DNA of 64,000 nt, from the NCBI GenBank assembly GCA_964493245.1, contig CAZBNB010000001.1, forward strand, positions 62,001 to 126,000, in the 5' to 3' direction. Shown in pieces: positions 8,913 through 18,011 of the stretch. Every line of letters starts with the position of its first letter. Position 1 is the first letter of the stretch. A program made the position numbers and the translations under genes. The stretch is from CAZBNB01 sp964493245. GTDB taxonomy: Bacteria > Pseudomonadota > Gammaproteobacteria > Legionellales > Legionellaceae. The notes under the pieces were generated by a model. It searched no databases. It was given only the letters and a program-made list of their open reading frames with translations, and was not told where the DNA came from.

Positions 8913-10619
8913 TTATGACGAATGCGCTATGGCGATAAGATACAGCATGGCTTCTAAATGGTTATTCTCTTGTTTTCGAGCCATTATTTTTTCTTGATGT
9001 GTTATTTTCAAACCATGTTGCTCACACAATAACTGAATATATTGCGGATGGTGGCAGAAGCGCATGCTTTTTTGTAGGTGCCATGGTTCCGTATGAGATA
9101 TTTCCGTTGTAAAAATCAACCAAGATGTTTTTTCATTCAGTCTATTGAGGACGCATTCAAACCAGCGTGCTAAATCACCGAAGTACGGTAATACATCTGC
9201 GGCGACAATCAAATCGTAGCTTTGGTGGTTATTTTCTAAAAAAGTAACAATTTCTGACTCGATCAATTCATCATATACTCTTTTAGCGTTTGCTATTTTA
9301 AGCATTTTGGGTGCGATATCGACACCGGTTAAATGTTGACTAATTGGCTTTAACATAAGTCCTGTTAAGCCGGTTCCACAACCTAGATCGAGTGTTTTTG
9401 TGTCGTTGATTGCGAATTGATTTAATAATTCCCAAATTCGTTTTGGAACACCGTAATGTAGTGTATCTTGCATGTGTTGATCATAATACAGTGCATAGTG
9501 GTTAAACAGATCATGTACATAAGTAGGGCAGGCATCTTGTTGAGGTTGGTCACCGAGTAAAGCATGTAACATAAATGTACTGCTTTGATCATCTGGTTTG
9601 ACAGTGAGCGCGCGTTTTAATAACGAGATAGCTTGTTCACGATGATTTAAACGCATTTGAATAGCGGCCATGTTACTGAGTGCGCCAAAATGTATGGAAT
9701 CTGTTGCCAAAATTTGCTCAAAGAGAATGGTCGCTTCTTTGAGATGGCCTAAGCCCATTTGCGCAACAGCAGTATTGTATTGATACTCCACGTTATCTGG
9801 ATCGTCTTTTAATAAAGCTAAGTAATAAGTGAGTGCATTTTCATACCGATCAAAGTGAATAAATGTCGCGGCTAAGTTATTACGTGCTTCAAGATGCTGT
9901 GGATCAAATGCCAATGCACGGGTGAAAAAATCAACGGCCAATTGCTCTTCTTTTTGTTTTAAGGCGATAACACCTAAATTAACCAAAATGTCACTGTTTT
10001 CAGCATCAAAACTTAAGGCGCGTTGCAAGTAATCTTTGGCTTCATTCAGCGCATTGTTTTGCAGCGCCAATAATCCCAAATAGTAAAGTGCTAATGGGTT
10101 TTCAGCATCCAATGCCAATACATTTTGAAATTGTACTTTAGCTGATTCAAGTTGTTGATGTTTTAAAAACAAAAGACCTAAATTCGAATGTGCGGGGGTG
10201 AAAGCAGGATCAGCATGCAGTGCATCACGGTAATACTTCAATGCTTGATGAAAATGATTTTCTTCGGCATATAAGCCCGCCAAATTATTATTTGCTTGTG
10301 CATACTTGGGATTGATTGCCAGTGCTTGATGATAATGTTGTTTGGCTTCATTAAATGCTTTAATACGTTTCAGCGCATTACCCAAATTTAAGTGTAAATT
10401 GGCGTCGTTGGGCTGCAATATCAAAGCTTGCTGAAAACAGTCGATGGCTTCAGAGATATTCTCAAGCTGTGCATGCGCTAAGGCTAAGTGCCGTAAGGCC
10501 TCTGTTTGTTTCGGATCTTGTTTTAATATGTCTTGATAGCATTGAATGGCTTGATCGAGCTGGTTGGCTTGATGTAATGTATAAGCTCGTTGTAGTAATG
10601 TGGTTGTGTTTGGGACCAT
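8913..10619 (-). CDS. TPR-repeat protein with C-terminal SAM methyltransferase
   Basis: The protein is 568 residues. From about residue 8 to 390 there are roughly eleven tetratricopeptide repeats (such as ALRHLALAHAQLENISEAIDC and later units with the W/L/G-Y-A-F-A-P spacing). The C-terminal 200 residues form a class I SAM-dependent methyltransferase with motif I TLDLGCGTGLTGLMLK and the following acidic residue in LTGVDIAPKML. The TPR part probably binds a partner or the protein substrate; the substrate is unknown. I chose the ATG at 10619, immediately before the first TPR; upstream in-frame codons run into the promoter region shared with the divergent hydrolase gene. Ribosome-binding site is weak. 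Confidence 0.85.
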   Translation of the reverse strand: MVPNTTTLLQRAYTLHQANQLDQAIQCYQDILKQDPKQTEALRHLALAHAQLENISEAIDCFQQALILQPNDANLHLNLGNALKRIKAFNEAKQHYHQALAINPKYAQANNNLAGLYAEENHFHQALKYYRDALHADPAFTPAHSNLGLLFLKHQQLESAKVQFQNVLALDAENPLALYYLGLLALQNNALNEAKDYLQRALSFDAENSDILVNLGVIALKQKEEQLAVDFFTRALAFDPQHLEARNNLAATFIHFDRYENALTYYLALLKDDPDNVEYQYNTAVAQMGLGHLKEATILFEQILATDSIHFGALSNMAAIQMRLNHREQAISLLKRALTVKPDDQSSTFMLHALLGDQPQQDACPTYVHDLFNHYALYYDQHMQDTLHYGVPKRIWELLNQFAINDTKTLDLGCGTGLTGLMLKPISQHLTGVDIAPKMLKIANAKRVYDELIESEIVTFLENNHQSYDLIVAADVLPYFGDLARWFECVLNRLNEKTSWLIFTTEISHTEPWHLQKSMRFCHHPQYIQLLCEQHGLKITHQEKIMARKQENNHLEAMLYLIAIAHSS

Positions 10620-10716
10620 AAGTGCAATCACTCTCAACGTGTTGTGGTTCTGTCGATTTAGTTTACCTGAAGACGGGGCGCTGGAGAATGAATTTAAGTT
10701 TGATCGGGAAGATTTT

Positions 10717-11430
10717 ATGCACGCATCCAATTACGTATATCATCATGGTGAACAAGCATTACATGGTTATTTGACTTACGATGACTCAGCAAAAAAACCT
10801 CGCCCTGCTGTGATTGTTGTTCATGACTGGTCGGGTAGAAATGAATTTGCCTGTCAGAAAGCAGATATGATGGCAAAATTGGGTTACATTGGTTTTGCAG
10901 TCGATATGTACGGCCTAGGGCGTATTGGTGAGACCACGGACGAAAAACAAGCACTGATGCAGCCACTGGCTAATGACCGGCGCTTATTGCGCGCGAGAAT
11001 ACAAGCAGCTTTAGATGAAATGGTGATGATGTCTGAAGTCGATAATCAACGCATTGCGGTGATTGGATTTTGTTTTGGTGGGATGTGTGCCCTGGATTTA
11101 GCTCGCACAGGTGCGAATATTGCGGGTGCTGTGAGTTTTCACGGTTTATTGCAAAAGCCAGACTATTTGATGACACACCCTATTCAAGCAAAAGTCCTTT
11201 GCTTCAGCGGTTATGATGATCCGATGGCAACGCCTGAACAAGTACAGGCTTTTGGTGATGAAATGACAAAAGCGGGTGCAGATTGGCAAATGCATTGGTA
11301 TGGACAAACGCAACATGCGTTTACGAATCCGAAAGCCCATGATCCCTCATTGGGTTTGATGTACCAAGCAAAAGCAGCGCAACGCTCATTACAAAGTTTG
11401 ACAAACTTCTTAGACGAATTATTTATGTAA
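10717..11430 (+). CDS. Dienelactone hydrolase family protein
   Basis: Alpha/beta-hydrolase of about 237 residues. It shows the Cys nucleophile elbow GFCFGGMCA (about residue 118-126), a candidate acid residue in SGYDDPMA and the catalytic His in QTQHAFTNP, in the order Cys-Asp-His of dienelactone hydrolases. It probably cleaves a small ester or lactone; the real substrate cannot be told. The frame opens earlier, at 10600, but the ATG at 10717 is preceded by GGGAAG and agrees with family N-termini (HGEQALHGYLTYDD). It is divergent from the TPR-methyltransferase with 97 bp between, and pncC follows 15 bp downstream. Confidence 0.9.
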   Translation: MHASNYVYHHGEQALHGYLTYDDSAKKPRPAVIVVHDWSGRNEFACQKADMMAKLGYIGFAVDMYGLGRIGETTDEKQALMQPLANDRRLLRARIQAALDEMVMMSEVDNQRIAVIGFCFGGMCALDLARTGANIAGAVSFHGLLQKPDYLMTHPIQAKVLCFSGYDDPMATPEQVQAFGDEMTKAGADWQMHWYGQTQHAFTNPKAHDPSLGLMYQAKAAQRSLQSLTNFLDELFM

Positions 11431-11445
11431 AGAAGGAAGTATACC

Positions 11446-11979
11446 GTGACATTTTCTAGACAAGATTCTCAATTAGCCTGTGAGCAAGCGTGTTATGCAT
11501 TGGCAAAGCAGTTGGGCGAATATTTACGCCAGCACCAGTGGAGCTGTGCAGTTGCAGAGTCGTGTACTGGGGGTAGTTTAGCTGCAGCGATAACGGATTG
11601 CTCTGGCAGTTCGTCATGGTTTGATAGAGGGTTTGTCACCTATTCTAATCAAGCTAAACAAGACTTACTGGGTGTATCAGCGCAAACATTAGCTGAATAC
11701 GGGGCGGTTAGTGAAGAAACAGTACGCGAAATGGTTGAAGGGGCGTTACGTCAAAGCGCGGCGCAAATAGCGGTTGCTATCAGTGGTATTGCTGGGCCGG
11801 ATGGTGGCACTAGCCATAAGCCGGTTGGAACGGTCTGGATCGCATGGTCTTTTTTACCGACTCAAAAAACCACCGCGCGTTGTTTCTTATTTCAAGGTAA
11901 CCGTGCGACCGTGCGTCAGCAAGCCGTTTATGAAGCTTTGTTGGGTATGCTGCCTCCCGAGTTAAACAACGAAAAATAA
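11446..11979 (+). CDS. pncC: Nicotinamide-nucleotide amidohydrolase (CinA C-terminal domain)
   Basis: Stand-alone CinA C-terminal domain (177 residues) that deamidates NMN to nicotinate mononucleotide in pyridine nucleotide recycling. It shows CAVAESCTGGSLAAAITDCSG, the GFVTYSNQAKQDLLGV segment and AISGIAGPDGGTSHKPVGTVW, all diagnostic. The start is GTG at 11446 with AAGGAAG upstream. The last 52 bp overlap the 3' end of the convergent FAD monooxygenase gene. Confidence 0.93.
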   Translation: MTFSRQDSQLACEQACYALAKQLGEYLRQHQWSCAVAESCTGGSLAAAITDCSGSSSWFDRGFVTYSNQAKQDLLGVSAQTLAEYGAVSEETVREMVEGALRQSAAQIAVAISGIAGPDGGTSHKPVGTVWIAWSFLPTQKTTARCFLFQGNRATVRQQAVYEALLGMLPPELNNEK

Positions 11980-13844
11980 TTCTCCAAATCTTGTTGGGAT
12001 GTTTTTTTGTCTTGCGTGTTACTGAATAATCGATATTCATTTTCGGCAGAAATATGCGTTTTTTGATGGCGATAACAGGCTTTTTCATATTTTCGATGCA
12101 GATCATTGGCAACAGCACGCAAGTTATACAGATCAATGGGAGGAAACTCCTCATATTCACTCACATATTCTTTTAGATTTTCATTGGCTAAATAATCTAA
12201 GCCTTGCTTGGCTGTGCGTTGAACGCCTACATTGGTTTCAATCGTTTTTAGCGGTGAAAAAACCGTTATGATAGCGCGAATCAGTGGTTTTAACGTCCAA
12301 GAAAGCGGCGTTAATCCAATTTCTAGCGCGCCTCGAATCAATGTTAATAAACCATCTAAGAAAAATAATCCGTCTTGTTTGGTGATACTTAAGAATATTT
12401 TTAAAACGCCAATATAGAGATGGCCTATCCCAAATAGAGGTTGTTGAATATCGTGTTTAAAATGAAAAAAGGATTTATATGGCGTGAAATAATCGGAAAA
12501 AAGCTTCGTGATTTTTTTTAAGGTGTGTTCAAAAGGAACAAAAGTAAATTGTTCAGAAATAACCGGATCATAAGAGCGGTGAGGGTATTTTTTGATCTGC
12601 CATGTATGCAACGAAGGCATGTTTTCTTTAAGATTCAGATAATTTTGTATAAAAGGATTTTCCGAATGCATGGCATTGACGAGCGAGCCTGATTTAAAAA
12701 ATTGGACTGTCCTCATTAGGTAATATAATGGTCTAACCCGTGTCACACTGAATAATGCGACTTCTTTGATTTTTTTAGGTACAAATTTATTTAAAAACCA
12801 ATTTTGATAATGTGTAAGACGGTCGATGATGTGTGCTGGGTTTTTAAATATGGTTTGATCTGAAAGCATCTCTAGAAGTTTCGCTGTGGATTCTAAGCCG
12901 GCATTGAGCCCTTTAAAATAAGAAAGACCAAGGCTGGCATCACCGATTAAAACCACGGGTACTTGATGAGTGGATTCATTGCAAATGAAAACCTGTTTAA
13001 CCGCCGTTGCAGGTGCTTCAATAGCGGAAATTTTAATCGAATCGGACAAAATACCCTTTCGCCAAGATAATTGGGCTAAGTAATTGGTCACGAATGTTTC
13101 CAGGCCATGTGATAGGGTTTTTTTATCCTGATGATGAAGGTTTTTTAGCGTGATCGGTTCTTTAAAACTAGCTGATTGCAGCGGCTCATAATCCTCTTTT
13201 GAAATAACAATCTGTAAGGTGACAGGTGTTTTGTTATCAACCGTTTTACCTATAATCTCTGATGCAATGATACCGAGGTGTGACATTTGCTCGTACAGCT
13301 TGAGCTCGTGATTAAAATCAGCATTGACGGCACCAGTGACTTCGTAACGTAAGACCAATAAGTAATCAAATACTTGTTTATATTGATTATCCGGTGGAAA
13401 TAATGTTTGATTGATCGTACTTTTAACGCCATCAGCACCCAGAACTAATTTGACATTTGGATATGTCATAAAAATTTGACTATGCAGTGTATCAGGCTCC
13501 ACTTTTGTATATTCAATATCAACATGGTGTGGCTCTAATGCATTTAAAAGAATGGCTTGCAATTCATTGGTGCGGATGCGTGCATCGTTTTGAAGGCGTC
13601 GATAGAGGGCTGCGATGGGATCATTGGAAATGAAAAAAGCGGATTGTTCATGTTCAGGAATAGCAGCATCAATGACTTTTTTTAATTGCCGATGTTGCAT
13701 GAGCAACGTATGTTTACGTTGTGGCTCTTGATATTTTTCGAGAATTTTGCCCCGTAGATTGGGGTTTTGACGAACCAATCCCCATACCGTTAGTGCGCCG
13801 ATGGGGCCGGCTCCAACAGTCACAACATCGTAATCTGATTGCAT
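11928..13844 (-). CDS. Long FAD-dependent monooxygenase-like protein
   Basis: The protein is 638 residues. The N-terminal part is a PHBH/UbiH-type flavoprotein: dinucleotide motif VTVGAGPIGALTVWG (about residues 9-23), LVLGADGVKST (the DG motif) near 150, and VVLIGDASLGLSYFKGLNAGLE (the GD motif) near 310. After about residue 380 it departs from known oxygenases: a hydrophobic stretch around 470-535 (IGHLYIGVLKIFLSI, then GLLTLIRGALEIGLTPLSW) resembles a membrane-associating segment, followed by a charged tail. Reaction and substrate are unknown. The hydrophobic tail suggests attachment to a membrane, possibly a host one; this is inference. It overlaps pncC by 52 bp in convergent orientation. 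Confidence 0.75.
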   Translation of the reverse strand: MQSDYDVVTVGAGPIGALTVWGLVRQNPNLRGKILEKYQEPQRKHTLLMQHRQLKKVIDAAIPEHEQSAFFISNDPIAALYRRLQNDARIRTNELQAILLNALEPHHVDIEYTKVEPDTLHSQIFMTYPNVKLVLGADGVKSTINQTLFPPDNQYKQVFDYLLVLRYEVTGAVNADFNHELKLYEQMSHLGIIASEIIGKTVDNKTPVTLQIVISKEDYEPLQSASFKEPITLKNLHHQDKKTLSHGLETFVTNYLAQLSWRKGILSDSIKISAIEAPATAVKQVFICNESTHQVPVVLIGDASLGLSYFKGLNAGLESTAKLLEMLSDQTIFKNPAHIIDRLTHYQNWFLNKFVPKKIKEVALFSVTRVRPLYYLMRTVQFFKSGSLVNAMHSENPFIQNYLNLKENMPSLHTWQIKKYPHRSYDPVISEQFTFVPFEHTLKKITKLFSDYFTPYKSFFHFKHDIQQPLFGIGHLYIGVLKIFLSITKQDGLFFLDGLLTLIRGALEIGLTPLSWTLKPLIRAIITVFSPLKTIETNVGVQRTAKQGLDYLANENLKEYVSEYEEFPPIDLYNLRAVANDLHRKYEKACYRHQKTHISAENEYRLFSNTQDKKTSQQDLENYFSLFNSGGSIPNKAS

Positions 13845-13930
13845 ATAAGGTGATCTTTATTTGGTCAAAAATCACATTATATGCAATCGGCACAAAAAGA
13901 ACAAATTTAATTTTTAATGACCAAAGTGAG

Positions 13931-14881
13931 TCACATTGAATCTAAGTATTTTTCTGCATCCAGTGCTGCCATGCAACCAAACCCAGCTGAGGTAACGGCT
14001 TGTCGATAAACATGATCCGCCACGTCTCCACACGCAAAAACACCTGGAATGTTGGTTTCAGTTGCCATACCTTCTAAACCTGAGCGAATCGTTAAATAAC
14101 CATCACGCATATTCAATTGATTATGAAATAAAGCGGTATTAGGCGTGTGTCCGATGGCGATAAAAACACCGTCAACAGGAATGTCACTCAGTTTGTCGGT
14201 TTGTACATCGCGCAAGAGAGCGCCGGTTACTTTATTGTTATCGCCTAATACTTCTTGTAATGTGTGATTCCAAATTAACGAAACGTTTCCTGTACGTGCT
14301 TTTTCAAATAATTTATCTTGTAGGATTTTTTCGGCACGTAAGCTGTCTCGGCGGTGTACCAAAGTGACGTGGGCGGCAATATTGGATAAATACAACGCTT
14401 CTTCAACGGCGGTATTGCCTCCACCAATGACACAAACAGATTTGTTTCGATAAAAGAAACCATCGCAAGTCGCGCAAGCAGAGACGCCCTTACCTTGATA
14501 TGCTTTTTCTGAGTCTAAGCCCAGATAACGTGCTGACGCACCAGTGGCGATGATTAAGGCATCACAAGAGTAGGTTTCAGTATCGCCTTGTAATAGAAAA
14601 GGGCGCTGACCGAGATCGGCTTTAACAATATGATCAAAAATAACTTGGGTTTGAAAACGTTCTGCGTGGCGTTGCATCCGCTCCATTAAGGCAGGCCCTT
14701 GCAGTCCCTCGACATCTCCAGGCCAATTATCGACGTCGGTTGTTGTTGTCAGCTGGCCGCCCATTTCCATCCCGGTGATAACAACAGGGCTAAGATTAGC
14801 GCGTGCTGCGTAAATGGCCGCAGTATATCCAGCAGGGCCAGAACCTAAAATAATTAATCGATGATGACGGGGTGTATTCAT
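13931..14881 (-). CDS. trxB: Thioredoxin-disulfide reductase
   Basis: Flavoenzyme passing electrons from NADPH to thioredoxin. The protein is 316 residues: FAD motif GSGPAGYTAAIYAARANL, redox-active CATCDG, NADPH motif GGGNTAVEEALYL and the second FAD motif GVFACGDVADHVYRQ. It is divergent from ftsK with a 68-bp intergenic region, an arrangement conserved in many gammaproteobacteria (trxB next to ftsK-lolA). Confidence 0.97.
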   Translation of the reverse strand: MNTPRHHRLIILGSGPAGYTAAIYAARANLSPVVITGMEMGGQLTTTTDVDNWPGDVEGLQGPALMERMQRHAERFQTQVIFDHIVKADLGQRPFLLQGDTETYSCDALIIATGASARYLGLDSEKAYQGKGVSACATCDGFFYRNKSVCVIGGGNTAVEEALYLSNIAAHVTLVHRRDSLRAEKILQDKLFEKARTGNVSLIWNHTLQEVLGDNNKVTGALLRDVQTDKLSDIPVDGVFIAIGHTPNTALFHNQLNMRDGYLTIRSGLEGMATETNIPGVFACGDVADHVYRQAVTSAGFGCMAALDAEKYLDSM

Positions 14882-14949
14882 TTTTATACGGTCTCTTTTG
14901 TGGTAGTATGTCGAGATAATATGATAAAACGTGAGTCTTTAGAATACCC

Positions 14950-17331
14950 ATGGAAAAACATAAGAAGGTATCGGAGGCAATTTCTTCTCATCAAGCCTCT
15001 TCTCATTTTTTAAGCAAACATTTAGCTGAAGGTGGATTTATTCTGGTTTTGGCCGTTGCTTTGTTTATTTTCTTATCTTTAGTCACTTATCAAGCCGTTG
15101 ATCCTGGATGGACGCCTTTGTCTAAAACGCCTGTTCATGCTGCTAACGCTGGTGGAAAAGTGGGTGTTTACTTGGCCTGGATAAGTTATTGGGTGTTTGG
15201 TTATGTGGCTTACTTGATTCCTTTGTTTATGACCTATGTAGCTGCCGTGGTTTTGATTGAGCGCCGTCATCTGCAAATGTTAGATGAAACGACCGTTATA
15301 TTTCGTGGTGTGGGGTTATTGTTAGCCCTGGTTGGATCATGTGGTTTATTGAGTTTACAAGTACAAGCCAATCATGCGGTTGGTATTTCTTTTTCTGGTG
15401 GTATCGTTGGACGTTCGGTGGTGGTTTTTTTTGGCCAATCTTTCAATGTACAAGGCGCACTTCTGTTTGTGATGGCACTGCTGTTAGTCGGGATGACCTG
15501 GTTGACCGGTCTCTCTTGGTTGCGTGTGGTCGAAGTGGTAGGTCGTTATACTTTATTAGCATGTCGTTACGGTGTGCTTGGTGGAAAAATAGCGATTGCT
15601 TGGATACGTGAGCAGATTAATAACATAGAAGCACGACCTAAAGAAACACTTGTCAAAGTGAATCAAGTTTTACCTGTGATTTCTCGAGCGGATGTCGTGA
15701 ACAAAAAAGACAAACCGGCACCACGTTTGTTGCCAAATATGCCAACACTACTCAATAAAAAAGCACCGCCAGAGCCGACTGTTGTTAAAAAAGAGCCATC
15801 GCAAGCGGTGGTCAAAAAAGTTGCGGTTGGCACAATGCCATCGCTTGAGCTATTGGAAAAAGGGCAGCCAGGCCAACCATTCGGCGGGTATGAGCCACAG
15901 GCATTGGAAACGTTATCACGCGATGTTGAACAACATTTACTCGACTTTGGTATCCATGTGGATGTGGTTGCCGTGCACCCAGGACCCGTTATCACGCGAT
16001 TTGAGTTACAATTAGCGGCTGGTGTGAAAGTAAGTCGTCTAACCGCATTGGCTAAAGATCTCGCGCGATCACTCTCTGTAACGAGCGTGCGTGTTGTGGA
16101 AATCATTCCTGGCAAAACAGTCGTTGGAATTGAGTTACCGAATCCGAATCGAGCGATGGTGCGTTTATCAGATGTGTTTTCTTCAGAAGTATATCAACAA
16201 GCCGTGTCTCCTTTAGCGTTGGCCTTGGGGGTAGATATTGCCGGTCATCCTATGGTTGTGGATTTAGCCAAAATGCCACATTTGTTGGTGGCTGGAACCA
16301 CCGGCTCAGGTAAATCGGTGGGCATTAATGCCATGATTTTGAGTCTTTTATTTCAAGCAACACCGGAGCAAGTACGTTTAATTTTGGTTGATCCCAAAAT
16401 GCTGGAGCTTTCTATTTATGACAATATTCCCCACTTGTTAACACCTGTCGTGACCGATATGCGAGAAGCAGCCAGTGCCTTGCGTTGGTGTGTTGCAGAA
16501 ATGGAGCGGCGTTATCGTTTAATGGCAGCGTTAGGTGTGCGTAATCTGCAGAGTTTTAATACCTTAATCAGTGATGCACAAGCGCGCAACGAAACCATCT
16601 CTGATCCTATTTGGAAACCAACCGATAGCATGAGTGCTGAGGCACCTATTTTAATGCCATTGCCATATATCGTCGTTGTGATTGATGAATTGGCGGATAT
16701 GATGATGGTGGTCGGTAAAAAAGTAGAACAACTGATTGCGCGGATCGCACAAAAAGCACGTGCAGCAGGTATTCATTTAATTTTGGCAACACAACGGCCT
16801 TCTGTAGATGTTCTCACGGGTTTAATTAAATCAAATATTCCAACACGTATTTCGTTTCAAGTATCGTCTAAAATTGATTCGCGGACGATTTTAGATCAAC
16901 AAGGGGCAGAACAACTCCTTGGACATGGTGACATGCTTTTCTTAGCACCAGGTACGGGTGCGCCGTTACGTGTTCATGGTGCTTTTGTTGATGATCAAGA
17001 AGTTCATCGTGTCACAGATGATTGGCGTTTACGTGGCGCCCCCAATTACATTGAGTCTATTTTACAAACAGCCGGGGAAAATGGTGAAAGTGATGGTTTA
17101 GATGATCGTGAATCCACCGAAGATGCCGATCCTTTGTACGATCAAGCCGTTGAATTTGTTATTCAAACACGTAAAGCCAGCGTGTCATCGGTGCAACGAC
17201 GCTTTAAAATTGGTTATAACCGTGCGGCTCGTTTAGTCGAAGAAATGGAACGTACTGGTCTTGTAGGCCCGTTAGAGGGTGGTTTTCGAGATGTATTAGT
17301 GGGTTCTTCTATGGCAGGAGATGAATCGTGA
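14950..17331 (+). CDS. ftsK: DNA translocase FtsK
   Basis: Septal DNA pump that aligns dif sites and activates XerCD before division. The protein is 793 residues. The N-terminal region (about 30-220) carries four to five membrane segments; a Pro/Lys-rich linker (about 220-290) is much shorter than in E. coli FtsK. The RecA-like motor has Walker A GTTGSGKSVGINAM near residue 452 and Walker B VVVIDELADMM. The C-terminal gamma domain that reads KOPS is complete (SVSSVQRRFKIGYNRAARL). Its stop overlaps the GTG start of lolA. Confidence 0.97.
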   Translation: MEKHKKVSEAISSHQASSHFLSKHLAEGGFILVLAVALFIFLSLVTYQAVDPGWTPLSKTPVHAANAGGKVGVYLAWISYWVFGYVAYLIPLFMTYVAAVVLIERRHLQMLDETTVIFRGVGLLLALVGSCGLLSLQVQANHAVGISFSGGIVGRSVVVFFGQSFNVQGALLFVMALLLVGMTWLTGLSWLRVVEVVGRYTLLACRYGVLGGKIAIAWIREQINNIEARPKETLVKVNQVLPVISRADVVNKKDKPAPRLLPNMPTLLNKKAPPEPTVVKKEPSQAVVKKVAVGTMPSLELLEKGQPGQPFGGYEPQALETLSRDVEQHLLDFGIHVDVVAVHPGPVITRFELQLAAGVKVSRLTALAKDLARSLSVTSVRVVEIIPGKTVVGIELPNPNRAMVRLSDVFSSEVYQQAVSPLALALGVDIAGHPMVVDLAKMPHLLVAGTTGSGKSVGINAMILSLLFQATPEQVRLILVDPKMLELSIYDNIPHLLTPVVTDMREAASALRWCVAEMERRYRLMAALGVRNLQSFNTLISDAQARNETISDPIWKPTDSMSAEAPILMPLPYIVVVIDELADMMMVVGKKVEQLIARIAQKARAAGIHLILATQRPSVDVLTGLIKSNIPTRISFQVSSKIDSRTILDQQGAEQLLGHGDMLFLAPGTGAPLRVHGAFVDDQEVHRVTDDWRLRGAPNYIESILQTAGENGESDGLDDRESTEDADPLYDQAVEFVIQTRKASVSSVQRRFKIGYNRAARLVEEMERTGLVGPLEGGFRDVLVGSSMAGDES

Positions 17332-18011
17332 GAAAGACAATAGCCTCTTGCCGTTGTTGGTATATCGCTTATATACCCAATAAACTTCAGAAGATTTCAT
17401 GCATGGCGGTGGTGATGCTGGGGTTTTTGTTTTGGACTGATTTTGCTATCGCGGCTCAAGATGATAGCGCTGTTTTACAAGCTAAGCTCGGTGTGATTCA
17501 TACCCTCAGTGCTTCCTTTACTCAGGAAGTCCGTGCGCAAAGACGTCATATTGGAACCACGTCTGGTCGTATGGCATTATCACGCCCAGGTTTATTTCGT
17601 TGGCAAACCAATCAACCGACCTCACAATTGGTGGTTGCAGATGGCAAACACATTTGGATATATGACAAAGAGTTAGAGCAGGTTTCTGTGAAAAAACAGA
17701 CCAAAGCCATTGGTGGGGTTGCTGCTTTATTTTTAAGTGAAGATCCAGCGATGCTTAAACAAGACTTTCAAGTTACCAAGACAGCCACGGCATCACGAGA
17801 GGTGTTTACGCTGTTAGCCCGATCAGCGAAAGCCAATTTTGAAAAAATCCAATTGGTTTTTAAAGCACAGCAATTGAGTCAGATGATACTGTTCGATCAA
17901 CTGGGCCAACGCACTCAGATAACGCTTTCCGATGTAAAAACCAATCCGAAACTAGCGACACAATTATTTCATTTTACAGTGCCGAGAGGTGTTGATGTGG
18001 TGCAACAATGA
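17328..18011 (+). CDS. lolA: Outer-membrane lipoprotein carrier LolA
   Basis: Periplasmic carrier of lipoproteins from LolCDE to LolB. The mature part shows the LolA fold: HTLSASFTQEVRA, SGRMALSRPGLFRWQ, VVADGKHIWIYD and LEQVSVKKQ. The start at GTG 17328 overlaps the ftsK stop and has AGGAG 7 nt upstream; it gives 227 residues. That is about 25 more than usual, because residues 1-25 (rich in Cys, Arg and Tyr) precede a normal-looking signal peptide beginning at the ATG at 17403 (MAVVMLGFLFWTDFAIAA). The extra segment carries the dispersed sequence ATATACCCAATAAAC found elsewhere in the window. Either the start is the later ATG or the leader was lengthened by the repeat. Confidence 0.9.
   Translation: MRKTIASCRCWYIAYIPNKLQKISCMAVVMLGFLFWTDFAIAAQDDSAVLQAKLGVIHTLSASFTQEVRAQRRHIGTTSGRMALSRPGLFRWQTNQPTSQLVVADGKHIWIYDKELEQVSVKKQTKAIGGVAALFLSEDPAMLKQDFQVTKTATASREVFTLLARSAKANFEKIQLVFKAQQLSQMILFDQLGQRTQITLSDVKTNPKLATQLFHFTVPRGVDVVQQ
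17371..17389 (+). repeat. Short dispersed repeat ATATACCCAATAAACTTCA, copy 1
   Basis: This 19-mer lies inside the 5' part of lolA. A copy with one mismatch occurs after gspM (46298-46316), and a reverse-strand copy of the core occurs at 28286-28303 after the permease gene. All three share TATACCCAATAAA. Confidence 0.5.

Noticed and set aside
15663..16115. 150-codon minus-strand open frame
   Set aside because: Antisense to ftsK; composition of a shadow frame (Ser/Thr/Cys-rich) and no start signals.
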